Positions 8,618 to 16,800 of a stretch of 64,000 bases of DNA are shown in pieces. Below the pieces are notes generated by a model. The model was not told the origin of the DNA. It did no database searches and saw nothing but the letters and a program-made list of their open reading frames with translations. How positions within the stretch are numbered: the stretch's first letter is position 1; each line of letters begins with the position of its first letter. Source of the DNA: CAZUDI01 sp964618975 (lineage in GTDB: Bacteria; Desulfobacterota; Desulfomonilia; UBA1062). The stretch lies in contig CAZUDI010000008.1 of assembly GCA_964618975.1 (NCBI GenBank), forward strand, positions 1 to 64,000, in the 5' to 3' direction. A program made the position numbers and the translations under genes.

Positions 8618-11196
8618 TGGACAAGCTCACCTTCGCCATGATCGTGCGCAACGCCGCCTCCGACCTGCCGGAGATCCTGCCGCTGATGGGAAGGATCGCA
8701 AGCGAAATGATCGTCGTGGATACGGGATCAGACGACGGCACGCACTTGGTCGCCGCCAACCTGGGGGCCCGGGTCATCCAGCATCCCTGGAACGATTCCT
8801 TTGCCGAGGCCCGCAACGTCTATGTGGAGGCCGCAAAATACGACTGGATCTTCTCCATCGATGCCGACGAACGCATCGCCGAAAGGGATCTTCATCTGAT
8901 CAATGCCGCCGCGCAAGAGACGCCCCGGGGTTTTCTGATGACCACCCGCAACTACCGCTCACCGGAGACCGCCCAGGGCTTCGTGGCCTGCCGTGGCGAG
9001 TATCCCGAACTGGAGCGCGGCTTTAAGGGCTGGGCGCCTTCCACCAAGGTACGCATGTTTCCGCGGCGCGTGGGGGTCCGATATGCGGGGGCCGTGCGCG
9101 AATTGCTGGAGCCTTCCCTCGAAAATGCCGGCTTGCCTCTGGGTGAAATCCTGGCGCCCATCCACCATTTCGGCGCCGTAACACCGGAAAAGATGGCCTA
9201 CTACCGCGAATTGCTCCAGATAAAATGCGTGCAGGACCCCCAGAATCCGCGCTCCTGGCTGGAACTGGCCACCGAAGATTTTCACCTGGGGCGTTTCGAG
9301 GAAGCCGCAACCGGGATGCAGCGTGCCGTCGACCTGTTCAAGGCCGGTCAGCGGGCCCCCTATTTCGATCCGGGCGGGGCCCTGAACACCCTGGGGGTCG
9401 CCCTGATCAGACTCGGCCGCCCCACCGAGGCGCTGGCCGCCTTTGACGAAGGCCTGGCAAAAGGCGGCTCCAGCACGGCGAGCCTACAGCGCAACCGTGA
9501 GCTCCTGCGGAAAAAAATGGCCAGATCCGGCGGCCAACACATGGACCCGGCGCAGCCCCGCACAAACGCAACCTTGGGCGTGGTCATGATCGTCCGCGAC
9601 GAAGAGCGGAATCTGGCCGGCATCCTGAGCGACGCGCAAGCGTTCGCCGATGAGCTCGTGGTGGTGGATACCGGGTCCACCGACTACACGGTGAAGATCG
9701 CGGAGTCCTTCGGGGCCAGGGTCGGCCACTTCGCCTGGAGCGACGACTTCGCCGCCGCCCGCAACCACGCCATCGGCTTGTCCAGAAGCGACTACCTCCT
9801 GTGGCTGGATGCCGACGACCGCATCGACGAGGCCGAGGGGCGCAGACTCCGGGAGCTCAAAAGCCAGCTTGATACGGCCTGCTTCCTGAAGATCGAAAGC
9901 GCAACCGACGAGGCTGCGGCCTCCGGCGACGGGCACACCGCCTTCTACCAGCTCAGGATCTTCCCGCGCCGGGAGGATGTCCGCTTCCGGGGAAGGGTCC
10001 ATGAGGAGCTGGCCACCGCCATCGGCGAGGCCGGGATCACACCGCGCCGTCTCGACATCACCATCCGGCACACCGGCTACCACGACGCCCCCAGCCGCCT
10101 GGCCAAGGGACGGCGCAACCTGGCCATCCAGCTCAAGGCCCTGGCCGGGGGCCGGGACGACGCCGAACAGCACTACATGATCGCCGCCAGTTATTTCGCG
10201 GTCAAGGACTATGCCCAAAGCCTCAAACATATCGGGATCGCCCGGCACAAAGGCGGCGGCGGCCTGTGGCGCAAGTATGCCTATCATATGGCCTGCGACT
10301 GCCATTTGAACCTCGGCCAACCGCAGGAGGCCCTCCATGAGCTGGAAGAGGGCGTGCGCGCATACCCCGAGAGCGGCCTGATGCACTACTTCCTGGGGGC
10401 CCTGCTCGTGCGTGAACAGCATTACGCAAGGGCCCAAGCACTCCTCGCAAAGGCCCAGAACTTAAGTGTAGAGCAGGAGACCTTTGCCATACCCACCGAC
10501 ATCAATGTGATGCTGCCCTATTACCTGGGACTGGCCTGCCAGAAGGGGGGCGACCTCGAGTCCGCCGAGGCAGCTTACCGGCAGAGCCTCGGGGTCAATC
10601 CGCTCTTCGAGCCGGCCCTTGGAGCCCTCGGGGTGACCCTGCTGCAGCAGGGTCGGGTTGAGCAGGCCCTTGATTATCTCGAGGCCGCCCATAAGATCGA
10701 CCGCCACAGCAGCAGCCTCCCGGCCCTGGCCGGGGCCTACTATTACCTGCAGCGCTATGACGAGGCGCGGGAGCTGTACCGCCGGGCCGCCCGCAGGGGT
10801 GAGCCGGCCTCCTTAAGCGGCCTGCTGCTGGCCTGCCTGAGACTTGACGACCTCGACGGTCTGGTCGAGGCCCTCGAGCGGCTGATGAAACAGACCCATC
10901 TTGAGACCGACCGGGAGATCCAGGGCCTGGAGGAACTGGCCGGGCTGATCGCCGCCACGGGAATCGGCCTCCTGGAGCAGGGGGAGACGCTCGGCGCCGA
11001 GAGGCTGGCCGAAGCGGCCGCGGCCATCACCCCCGAAGGCAGCGGCGCGCTCCTGCTACAGGCCGACCTGGCCAGGCAAAAGGGCGATACCACCCAGGCC
11101 CTCAGCCACCTGGAGAAGGCCCTGCGCTGCGGTGCGGATGCGCAGGAGGTCGAAGACCGGCTGACTGAAATGGAAAACCGCCAATCAGGGGTATAA
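8617..11196 (+). CDS. Tandem GT2 glycosyltransferase with long TPR array
   Basis: 859 residues from the ATG at 8617; a TTG three bases earlier is a weaker alternative. Two related GT2 domains of the SunS/WaaE-like type lie at about 1-230 (MIVRNAASDLPEI, VVDTGSDDGT, SIDADERI) and about 320-520 (MIVRDEERNL, VVDTGSTDYT, LDADDRID). About ten TPR-like helical pairs follow to the end. The start overlaps the preceding stop as TGATG, so it is translationally coupled. The final codons and the TAA stop lie inside a copy of the dispersed palindromic repeat beginning at 11183, so the present C-terminus was probably set by that element. Confidence 0.87.
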   Translation: MDKLTFAMIVRNAASDLPEILPLMGRIASEMIVVDTGSDDGTHLVAANLGARVIQHPWNDSFAEARNVYVEAAKYDWIFSIDADERIAERDLHLINAAAQETPRGFLMTTRNYRSPETAQGFVACRGEYPELERGFKGWAPSTKVRMFPRRVGVRYAGAVRELLEPSLENAGLPLGEILAPIHHFGAVTPEKMAYYRELLQIKCVQDPQNPRSWLELATEDFHLGRFEEAATGMQRAVDLFKAGQRAPYFDPGGALNTLGVALIRLGRPTEALAAFDEGLAKGGSSTASLQRNRELLRKKMARSGGQHMDPAQPRTNATLGVVMIVRDEERNLAGILSDAQAFADELVVVDTGSTDYTVKIAESFGARVGHFAWSDDFAAARNHAIGLSRSDYLLWLDADDRIDEAEGRRLRELKSQLDTACFLKIESATDEAAASGDGHTAFYQLRIFPRREDVRFRGRVHEELATAIGEAGITPRRLDITIRHTGYHDAPSRLAKGRRNLAIQLKALAGGRDDAEQHYMIAASYFAVKDYAQSLKHIGIARHKGGGGLWRKYAYHMACDCHLNLGQPQEALHELEEGVRAYPESGLMHYFLGALLVREQHYARAQALLAKAQNLSVEQETFAIPTDINVMLPYYLGLACQKGGDLESAEAAYRQSLGVNPLFEPALGALGVTLLQQGRVEQALDYLEAAHKIDRHSSSLPALAGAYYYLQRYDEARELYRRAARRGEPASLSGLLLACLRLDDLDGLVEALERLMKQTHLETDREIQGLEELAGLIAATGIGLLEQGETLGAERLAEAAAAITPEGSGALLLQADLARQKGDTTQALSHLEKALRCGADAQEVEDRLTEMENRQSGV

Positions 11197-11263
11197 CTCC
11201 CAGGGCAAGCCCTGGACACTCCTTGTCGCCGCAAGCGGCGGGGAATGCGACCCTGAGCGATCA
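11183..11263 (+). repeat. Dispersed palindromic repeat, copy 1 (most complete)
   Basis: Best-formed copy of the family. The 5' arm is AATCAGGGGTATAA. The first hairpin is CCAGGGC-AA-GCCCTGG. The second hairpin is CGCCGC-AA-GCGGCG, followed by GGGAATGCG. The 3' arm is ACCCTGAGCGATCAA. TCAGGG of the 5' arm pairs with CCCTGA of the 3' arm, closing a cloverleaf-like fold. It overlaps the last codons and stop of the upstream glycosyltransferase and precedes the FkbM gene. No T-run follows, so it is not a classical terminator. Confidence 0.85.
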
Positions 11264-11289
11264 AAAAAGATAAGGCCCGACACCCAAAG

Positions 11290-12138
11290 ATGATGGATGA
11301 TACCCGATCACTGATAGAGAGCCGTTGCCACCGGCTGAAGCAGACCCGTTACGGCCTGATGCTCTACAATGTCAACGACCGCTTCGTGGGGCGCTCCCTG
11401 GACGAATACGGCGAATTCTCCGAGGCGGAAATAGAGCTCTTCCGGCAGACCGTGCAGCCCGGGGCCACGGTCGTGGATGTAGGGGCCAATATCGGGGCGC
11501 ATACCCTCTTCTTTGCCCGGACCGTGGGCGAGGCCGGTCTGGTCCTGGCCTTCGAACCCCAGCGCGTGGTCTTTCAGATGCTCTGCGCCAATATGGCGCT
11601 CAATGAGATCAGAAATGTCCACTGCATCCAGTCAGCCCTCGGCCGCCAGGCCGGACAGGCGCACATTCCGGTGCCCGATTACGAGAAAGAAGGCAATTTC
11701 GGGGAATTCAGCCTGAACCAGGAAGCGGACTCAGGCGAAGAGGTCCGCATCATGCCGCTCGACGCCATCGATTTTGCGCGCCTCGATTTCGTCAAGATCG
11801 ACGTGGAGGGGCTGGAGGCCGAGGTCATCCGCGGGGCCGTCCGGACCATCGCCCGGCACCGGCCCCTGCTCTATGTGGAAAACGACCGTCGCGAAGGATC
11901 ACCCTCCCTGATCGCCCTGCTCCAGTCCCTGGGCTATGACCTCTACTGGCATCTGCCGCCGCTCTTCAATCCGTACAACTTCTATCATCAAACAGACAAT
12001 ATCTTCGGTCACCTGCGCTCCGGCAATGTCCTGGGCGTGCCTTCAGACCTCAAGGCGGAGATCAACGGCCTCAGAAAGATCACTTCGCCCCGGGACTGGC
12101 CCCTCAAAGACTCAGGCTGCATGATCCCGGAAAGGTAG
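11290..12138 (+). CDS. FkbM-family SAM-dependent methyltransferase
   Basis: 282 residues. The FkbM fold is shown by the SAM-binding motif VVDVGANIGAHT near residue 62, the acidic FEPQ at the end of strand 2, and the diagnostic FVKIDVEGLEAEVIRGA near 160. FkbM enzymes O-methylate sugars or macrolides; here the neighbours point to a glycan sugar. Two ATGs stand in tandem at 11290 and 11293; the first is used here. It is separated from the upstream glycosyltransferase by a dispersed repeat and may be transcribed with it. Confidence 0.9.
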   Translation: MMDDTRSLIESRCHRLKQTRYGLMLYNVNDRFVGRSLDEYGEFSEAEIELFRQTVQPGATVVDVGANIGAHTLFFARTVGEAGLVLAFEPQRVVFQMLCANMALNEIRNVHCIQSALGRQAGQAHIPVPDYEKEGNFGEFSLNQEADSGEEVRIMPLDAIDFARLDFVKIDVEGLEAEVIRGAVRTIARHRPLLYVENDRREGSPSLIALLQSLGYDLYWHLPPLFNPYNFYHQTDNIFGHLRSGNVLGVPSDLKAEINGLRKITSPRDWPLKDSGCMIPER

Positions 12139-12149
12139 CTCCCCGCATT

Positions 12150-12470
12150 ATGGAACCCCTCGTCCCGCCCGCAACCGTCTGCAAGTGCTGCCAGGCCCCG
12201 GCGCGTCTGTTTGGCGTCTGCGACCTCAGCAAGAACTGCGAGGAACGCAACGGCCTGTTGCTCAAGCTCACAGGCATCCCGGTCCCTTATTATCGCTGTT
12301 CCGGGTGGTACATCGCCCCCCGCAACGGCCACATCTCCATCCACACCCGCCAGAGCCTCCAGACGGTGCTCGAGCGCTTCGGCCTCCACCTCGCATCCGC
12401 CGACCATTCCATGCATTGCGCCTTCCGGCAGGTACCGGACTTTGCGCGGCATCTCTTCACGAAAAGCTAG
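12150..12470 (+). pseudogene. Internally deleted zinc-binding methyltransferase (N- and C-terminal remnants fused)
   Basis: 106 residues. The N-terminal 50 residues match the cysteine zinc-binding module that heads a family of sugar/C-methyltransferase-like proteins (CKCCQAPARLFGV, CEERNG, IPVPYYRCSG). The rest matches the far C-terminal part of the same family (WYIAPRNGHISIHTRQSL, then VPDFARHLF). The SAM-binding Rossmann core expected between them is absent, and the junction falls at YRCSG/WYIAP. The reading frame stays open, so this is an in-frame deletion rather than a frameshift. No clear ribosome site precedes the ATG. It cannot be an active methyltransferase as read. It ends four bases inside the opposing gene. 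Confidence 0.7.
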
Positions 12471-13633
12471 CCCACCCGCCTGAAAACCTCTTCCATGCGG
12501 TGTCCGTAGGTGTGCTCAGCAAGCACCCTTTCCCGCGCCTTCTGGGCCATCCGCCTTCTTTCAGCCTCATTCTCCAGATAGTACCCGGCCAGCTCCACCA
12601 GCTCATCCATGTCCCGGTAGGCCACGACCTCGTCCGGAGCAAAGAGCTCCCTGAGGCTTTCACGTTCGTCGGTCAACACGAAGCCCCCGCAGGCCGAAAC
12701 GTCGAAGGGCCGCTGGTTGATGGCGCTCACCAGCTGGAACTTCGAGATGTTCACCTGCACGGCGTGGCGGTTGTAGACCTTCACGATCGTATCGTCAAAA
12801 TAATTGGCTTTTCCCCGAAGCCGTTCACCGAAGCTCTTGCGCCAGAGGTCGTCGCCGTAGATCGCCAGGTCGAAGTGCTCGTTGAGACCCGCCAGATACG
12901 CCAGCCGCTGCCTGAGGCCCGCCTCGCGCTCCACAAAGCCCTCCAGCATGTCCTGCTGGTCGGTCGTCAGGCCCTCCCAGGTAAACGGCGCTTCCCGGAC
13001 CGCGGCCTGCACCAGGGGCCCCGCAGGGCATCCCGGACGGGCCAGCAGCAGATTGATGGCCCTGTCCAGGACATCATAGAAGACATCCCCCAACTTCCCC
13101 AGCTGCCGGTCCAGATTGCGCGCCAGGTAATCGATCCTGGCATAGTCGCTGTCGCCCACAAAGCAGACCGAAGGCTCCGCTTCCAGCCCCAGGGGCCGGA
13201 AACGGTCGGGGTTGGTGGCCAGCGGCAGATAGAAGGCCTGCCCGAAGCCCCAGTCTTTGAGCTGCGGCACGAAATGGCGCTCAAAGCAGAAAATCCACGT
13301 GTTGTCTGCACGATAGCGTTTCCCCATGCTGGAGGGGCGGGGCTGGTCCACATACCAGGTAACAAAGGGAATGCCGCGTTTGTGCATCTCGGAGGCGCAG
13401 AAACCCTCGTTGTCGACCCCCCGGCCGTTGAAGCTGAAGACCATCCCGGGCCGGAAGCCCTCCAGCGCCTCGATGAAGTGTTCCGACGAGATCAGCTCGG
13501 CCTGATGCCCCTCCGGGGTCCGGGCGGTCGTGATCTGATCCACCAGGACCTCATGCCCGGCCTTTTTCAGGGCGTAGATCAGGTCCCGATCCATGAGGCC
13601 TTTCGCATTCATCAAAAAGAGGATCTTTTGCAT
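12467..13633 (-). CDS. CgeB-like glycosyltransferase (DUF3880 / Glyco_trans_1_2)
   Basis: 388 residues. The N-terminal half resembles DUF3880 (LIYALKKAGHEVLVD, PFVTWYVDQPRP). The C-terminal half has the glycosyltransferase 1-like RPFDVSACGGFVLTDERESL and the helical tail HTYGHRMEEVF. Two GT-B Rossmann halves are implied. It is a paralogue of the gene at 1-1617 and of the maturation glycosyltransferases found in flagellar glycosylation islands. It is the only minus-strand gene of the island, convergent with the deleted methyltransferase, with two reverse-oriented palindromic repeats just upstream. Confidence 0.83.
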   Translation of the reverse strand: MQKILFLMNAKGLMDRDLIYALKKAGHEVLVDQITTARTPEGHQAELISSEHFIEALEGFRPGMVFSFNGRGVDNEGFCASEMHKRGIPFVTWYVDQPRPSSMGKRYRADNTWIFCFERHFVPQLKDWGFGQAFYLPLATNPDRFRPLGLEAEPSVCFVGDSDYARIDYLARNLDRQLGKLGDVFYDVLDRAINLLLARPGCPAGPLVQAAVREAPFTWEGLTTDQQDMLEGFVEREAGLRQRLAYLAGLNEHFDLAIYGDDLWRKSFGERLRGKANYFDDTIVKVYNRHAVQVNISKFQLVSAINQRPFDVSACGGFVLTDERESLRELFAPDEVVAYRDMDELVELAGYYLENEAERRRMAQKARERVLAEHTYGHRMEEVFRRVG

Positions 13634-13643
13634 CTCAGTACCT

Positions 13644-13728
13644 TTTAGTGGCCTGAGGGTCGAATTCCCCGCGGCTTGCAGCGGAAAGCAGGTTCCTTAC
13701 GTGTGCCCTGGGGTTCATACCCATGATT
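13644..13728 (-). repeat. Dispersed palindromic repeat, copy 2 (reverse)
   Basis: On the minus strand it begins AATCATGGGTATGAA and CCCCAGGGC, then has a CCGCTGCAAGCCGCGG arm and ends GACCCTCAGGCCACTAAA. The first hairpin has lost its GCCCTGG half (GGCACACGTAAGG instead), so this copy is partly decayed. It lies just upstream of the minus-strand glycosyltransferase start. Confidence 0.75.
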
Positions 13729-13750
13729 GGCCTTGGGTTAAAATCCCCTG

Positions 13751-13827
13751 ACTGGCTATGGGCCAAATTCCCTCAGCTACTGCCGCGGCCATGGAGGCTT
13801 GCCCCGGGGGCATTCCCCTGATCGATT
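13751..13827 (-). repeat. Dispersed palindromic repeat, copy 3 (reverse, diverged)
   Basis: Adjacent to copy 2 and in the same orientation. Read on the minus strand it has ATCAGGGGAATGCCCCC, GGGGCAAGCC, GCCGCGGC and GGCCCATAGCCAGTCA, which follow the family order but with several changes. Together, copies 2 and 3 fill most of the gap between the two divergent genes at 13633 and 13895. Confidence 0.6.
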
Positions 13828-13894
13828 TTCCTGTTCATCGGTCAGTCAATATATATTAGAATCTTGATTTAACCAAACGAATAGCGGGGGATTT

Positions 13895-14476
13895 ATGGCA
13901 CAGGCATTCTTTACCCGTGAGCTCTATCGGGAGATGACAGAGAAACACGGATTTGAATTCGGCGAATTCACCTACGGCGCTCCGGCAATCCATTGGCTGG
14001 GGGAAAAGGCCCGGCTGAAAATCGGCAGGTACTGCTCCATTGCCAGCGGGGTACATATCTATCTGGGGGGCAATCACCGCACCGACTGGGTGACCACCTA
14101 CCCCTTCCCGGCCCCGCCCATCAATCAGCTCTTTCCGGGTGCCGAGACCATCTCCGGCCATCCCGCCACCAAGGGCGACGTCATCATCGGCAACGATGTC
14201 TGGCTGGCAAACCATGCGGTCATCCTTTCGGGGGTCACCATCGGAGACGGCGCCGCCATCGGGGCCAACACCATCGTAACCAGGGATGTGGATCCCTACA
14301 CCATCGTCGCCGGCAATCCGGCCCGCTTTATCCGCAAACGTTTCAGTGAAACGCAGAGAGAGGCCCTGCTGGAGATCAGGTGGTGGGACTGGGACATGGA
14401 ACGGGTCAGGCAGTTCGTGCCCCTGCTCTGTTCCGGTCGCATCGACGAATTCATCGCCCTTGCGCGTCAGCCGTAA
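13895..14476 (+). CDS. CatB/Vat-type hexapeptide-repeat O-acetyltransferase
   Basis: 193 residues, a trimeric left-handed beta-helix acetyltransferase. Hexapeptide turns are visible (IGRYCSIASGVHI, VIIGNDVWLANHAVI, VTIGDGAAIGANTIV) with the usual excursion loop NHRTDWVTTYPF containing the catalytic histidine of the family. The C-terminal cap is VAGNPARFIRKRF. Family members acetylate xenobiotics such as streptogramins or chloramphenicol, or sugar hydroxyls; beside a glycan cluster, a sugar acetyltransferase is more likely than a resistance enzyme. A GGGGGA ribosome site precedes the ATG. A strong terminator follows. Confidence 0.88.
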   Translation: MAQAFFTRELYREMTEKHGFEFGEFTYGAPAIHWLGEKARLKIGRYCSIASGVHIYLGGNHRTDWVTTYPFPAPPINQLFPGAETISGHPATKGDVIIGNDVWLANHAVILSGVTIGDGAAIGANTIVTRDVDPYTIVAGNPARFIRKRFSETQREALLEIRWWDWDMERVRQFVPLLCSGRIDEFIALARQP

Positions 14477-14544
14477 GCCGGCCTCATCTTTTTTCCCTGT
14501 CGCTCATGCCGACCAAAAGGGGATCTCTCCACCGTGGTTCAATA

Positions 14545-14582
14545 AAAAAGCCGGCCCTGCATTTAAGCAGGGCCGGCTTTTT
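14545..14582. terminator. Bidirectional intrinsic terminator
   Basis: A perfect inverted repeat, AAAAAGCCGGCCCTGC, six-base loop ATTTAA, then its exact complement ending in TTTTT. The A-run and T-run flank the GC stem, so it can end transcripts from the acetyltransferase on the plus strand and from the tRNA gene on the minus strand. Confidence 0.92.
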
Positions 14583-14592
14583 GTCTTTGATC

Positions 14593-14669
14593 TGGTCGGG
14601 ACGAGAGGATTTGAACCTCCGACCCCCTGAACCCCATTCAGGTGCGCTACCAGACTGCGCTACGTCCCG
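14593..14669 (-). tRNA. tRNA-Pro, anticodon GGG
   Basis: A 77-base cloverleaf on the minus strand with encoded CCA. The acceptor stem pairs CGGGACG with CGTCCCG, the discriminator is A, the D-arm contains GCGCAGTCTGGTAGCGC, the anticodon stem-loop is CCTGA-ATGGGGT-TCAGG and the T-arm contains GGTTCAAATCC. The loop puts GGG at positions 34-36, so it reads CCC (and CCU) proline codons. Its 3' end faces the glycan island. Confidence 0.95.
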
Positions 14670-14681
14670 GAACCGGAAACA

Positions 14682-14711
14682 TTGCTAACACAGGGGCGTT
14701 TGCGGTGTCAA
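14682..14711 (-). promoter_or_regulatory. Putative sigma-70 promoter of tRNA-Pro
   Basis: On the minus strand, an exact TTGACA (14711-14706), an 18-base spacer and TAGCAA (14687-14682). Initiation would fall a few bases before the mature tRNA 5' end. The -10 box is only partly consensus. Confidence 0.5.
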
Positions 14712-14834
14712 GCGCCATAGCGAGGGAATAAAGCCCCGGGTTCCGGAGAGAGGGGGGACCTCCCCGACAGCTTGGGAAAAAAGGGGAAGGCATCGAGCGT
14801 AAGCCCCTCAAAACGAAGGGGGGCCAGCTGTGCC

Positions 14835-16022
14835 TCACTGCGAGCGGGCCACCGTGAGGGGTTCGGCAAAGTAGTTCCGGATGATCTTCTTGGCCAGGCC
14901 GTCGGCCTCGATCCAGTAGTAGTCCTCGCGGATGATGAGGCAGGCCACGGTGATGGCGCGCCCTGAGGCGGCGTCCTCGGCAAAGCCCACGAACCAATTA
15001 CGCCGCCCGTCGGGCTGCGTGCCGTTGATGCTACCGGTCTTGGCACCGAGCACCAGGTTTTTCAGCACCCGATCGCGCGCATAGCCCCGGAAGGTGCCCG
15101 AGACCGTGCCCGATCGCACGGTGCGAGCCATCATACCCTTGAGTTTCTCGGCGGTGTCCTGGCTGAAGACCTCCACGCGTTCCACAGGCGTGGAGCGCAC
15201 GATGCGCGGCGTCACCATGGAGCCGCCCGTCAGCACCGGGCTTACGATCTGCCCGGCGTGGACCGGAGAGACCCGGGTGCGGCGGTTGAATCCGCTGGCC
15301 AGCTCCGCCAGGTTGTAGGTCGTCTCGGGGATGAAGAGCGTGCTGGGCCGGCAGGCGCACTCTTTCAGGGGGGAGGTCCAGAATCCCAGGCGCATGGCGC
15401 TGAGCAGGACAGGCTGCTCCCCGAGGTCGTAGGCGGCCAGCTTGCCGAAGACCACGTTGTTGGACACGGCGAAGGCCCGCTCCAGGGAGATCTGGCGGGT
15501 CCAGCGGTTGGTCGCGGTGGAGAGCTGGTCGCGGTAGAGGGTATGCGCCTTGCCGTTGTAGGAAAAGAGGGTCTCGGGGCTCATTCCGCCATATTCAAGG
15601 GCGGCCACCGAGGTAACCACCTTGAAGAGACTCGCCGCGAGGTAGGTATCGAGACCCAGGGTGCAGTTCTCCCCACCTGCGTCCTTGCCGTAGAGGGCCA
15701 GCAGCTCCCCGCTGTAGGCGTCCATGACGGCCACGGCGGCGAAGCCGACCTTGTAGTCCTTCATGGCCTCGGCGATGTAGCCCTGAAGATCCCAGTCGAC
15801 GGTGAGGTCGCGCTCCTCGATCAGTTCCGGGGTGATGAGCCTGAGATCGTCGCGGGTCAGCCCGGGACTGGCCTGTTCCTCGATCACCCCTGCTTCCTGC
15901 CGGGGGGCGTTCAGAAACAACAGCCCGATAATAACCGCCAGGAGAAGCGCCAAGCACTTGATAATGTGCATTATTTTGTTGCCTTGCTTTCCCCGGGCCC
16001 GTTTCCCGTCCCGTCCAAACAT
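14835..16022 (-). CDS. Penicillin-binding protein-type transpeptidase, single-domain
   Basis: 395 residues as a maximal frame; an internal ATG at 15971 (MHIIKCLALLL) would give 378 and is equally plausible, since neither start has a strong ribosome site. A membrane anchor lies at about 18-38, and the rest is a periplasmic transpeptidase fold. The three active-site motifs are present: SLFK (S-x-x-K), SNN (S-x-N) and KTGS. The S-x-N motif argues for a peptidoglycan transpeptidase rather than a class D beta-lactamase. There is no transglycosylase or PBP-dimerisation domain, so it is shorter than FtsI or PBP2. It may cross-link or remodel peptidoglycan. Confidence 0.85.
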   Translation of the reverse strand: MFGRDGKRARGKQGNKIMHIIKCLALLLAVIIGLLFLNAPRQEAGVIEEQASPGLTRDDLRLITPELIEERDLTVDWDLQGYIAEAMKDYKVGFAAVAVMDAYSGELLALYGKDAGGENCTLGLDTYLAASLFKVVTSVAALEYGGMSPETLFSYNGKAHTLYRDQLSTATNRWTRQISLERAFAVSNNVVFGKLAAYDLGEQPVLLSAMRLGFWTSPLKECACRPSTLFIPETTYNLAELASGFNRRTRVSPVHAGQIVSPVLTGGSMVTPRIVRSTPVERVEVFSQDTAEKLKGMMARTVRSGTVSGTFRGYARDRVLKNLVLGAKTGSINGTQPDGRRNWFVGFAEDAASGRAITVACLIIREDYYWIEADGLAKKIIRNYFAEPLTVARSQ

Positions 16023-16215
16023 ATCGTCAACTTTATCGCACAGTTATTCTGCACCTGTCAACAGTGCCTTCACCCTTGCCTAACGGCAGAACGGCTCGAG
16101 AAATTGAGCCCTGATTATCGCGCCCCTCCGCCCTGAGCGGACGATACGCAAGACAGCACGGCAAGAGCGCCATTCCTTGCCCAGGCAGGTCAGGGGCGTG
16201 CTCCGCGCTTTCACC

Positions 16216-16244
16216 TTGACTAGTGCAGTGCATAAATATAGGAT
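16216..16244 (+). promoter_or_regulatory. Putative sigma-70 promoter of phaR
   Basis: TTGACT, 17-base spacer, TAGGAT, placed 35 bases before the phaR ATG. The spacing is ideal and both hexamers are near consensus. The leader contains the GGAAAAGAG ribosome site. Confidence 0.55.
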
Positions 16245-16278
16245 GGACACCTCATAAGACAGGCAGGGGAAAAGAGCG

Positions 16279-16800
16279 ATGAGGATCATCAAAAAGTACA
16301 AGAATCGCATCATGTATGACACCGAGACCTCCAAACCCATCACGCTCAGGCAACTGGCCGAGATGATCAGGGAAAACATCTCCTTCAAAATCATGGAGAA
16401 CACCTCCGGCAAAGACATCACCCGCGCCACCATCTTCCAGATCCTCCTGGATCTCGAGAAATCCGACAAGGGCGTGCGCCACCTGATCCCGGACATCATC
16501 TCCTGGCTGGTGGAAACCAGCAAACAGGAGTATCGCAAGGCCTTCCACGATATCCTCCACGGCACCCTCAGCATGGATTTCGGGCACCAGTGGGCCAGCC
16601 ACCTGGTAAAGAAGGGGATCGACGCCGAGATCCTCACCTCCGACAACGAGGCCCGCATGGTGGAACAGATCGCCTCCGGGTTGACCGAATTCTGCGACGA
16701 GTTCGTCAGGTCCCTCGAACAGACCCTCACGGAACGGATCGATGCCTTCGGCAAGCTGCTCTCCCCCACCCCGGACGCCATGGAAGGCCCCAAGCGCTGA
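16279..16800 (+). CDS. phaR: PhaR-type polyhydroxyalkanoate synthesis regulator
   Basis: 173 residues. The N-terminal 60 residues are the PHB/PHA accumulation regulator DNA-binding domain (KYKNRIMYDTETSKPITL, GKDITRATIFQILLD), followed by a helical C-terminal region (about 75-165). Family members repress phasin and PHA genes and bind PHA granules. No phaC, phaB or phasin gene is in this window, so the target is unseen. Transcribed from the promoter just upstream and followed, after 146 bases, by the fumarase pair. Confidence 0.85.
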   Translation: MRIIKKYKNRIMYDTETSKPITLRQLAEMIRENISFKIMENTSGKDITRATIFQILLDLEKSDKGVRHLIPDIISWLVETSKQEYRKAFHDILHGTLSMDFGHQWASHLVKKGIDAEILTSDNEARMVEQIASGLTEFCDEFVRSLEQTLTERIDAFGKLLSPTPDAMEGPKR

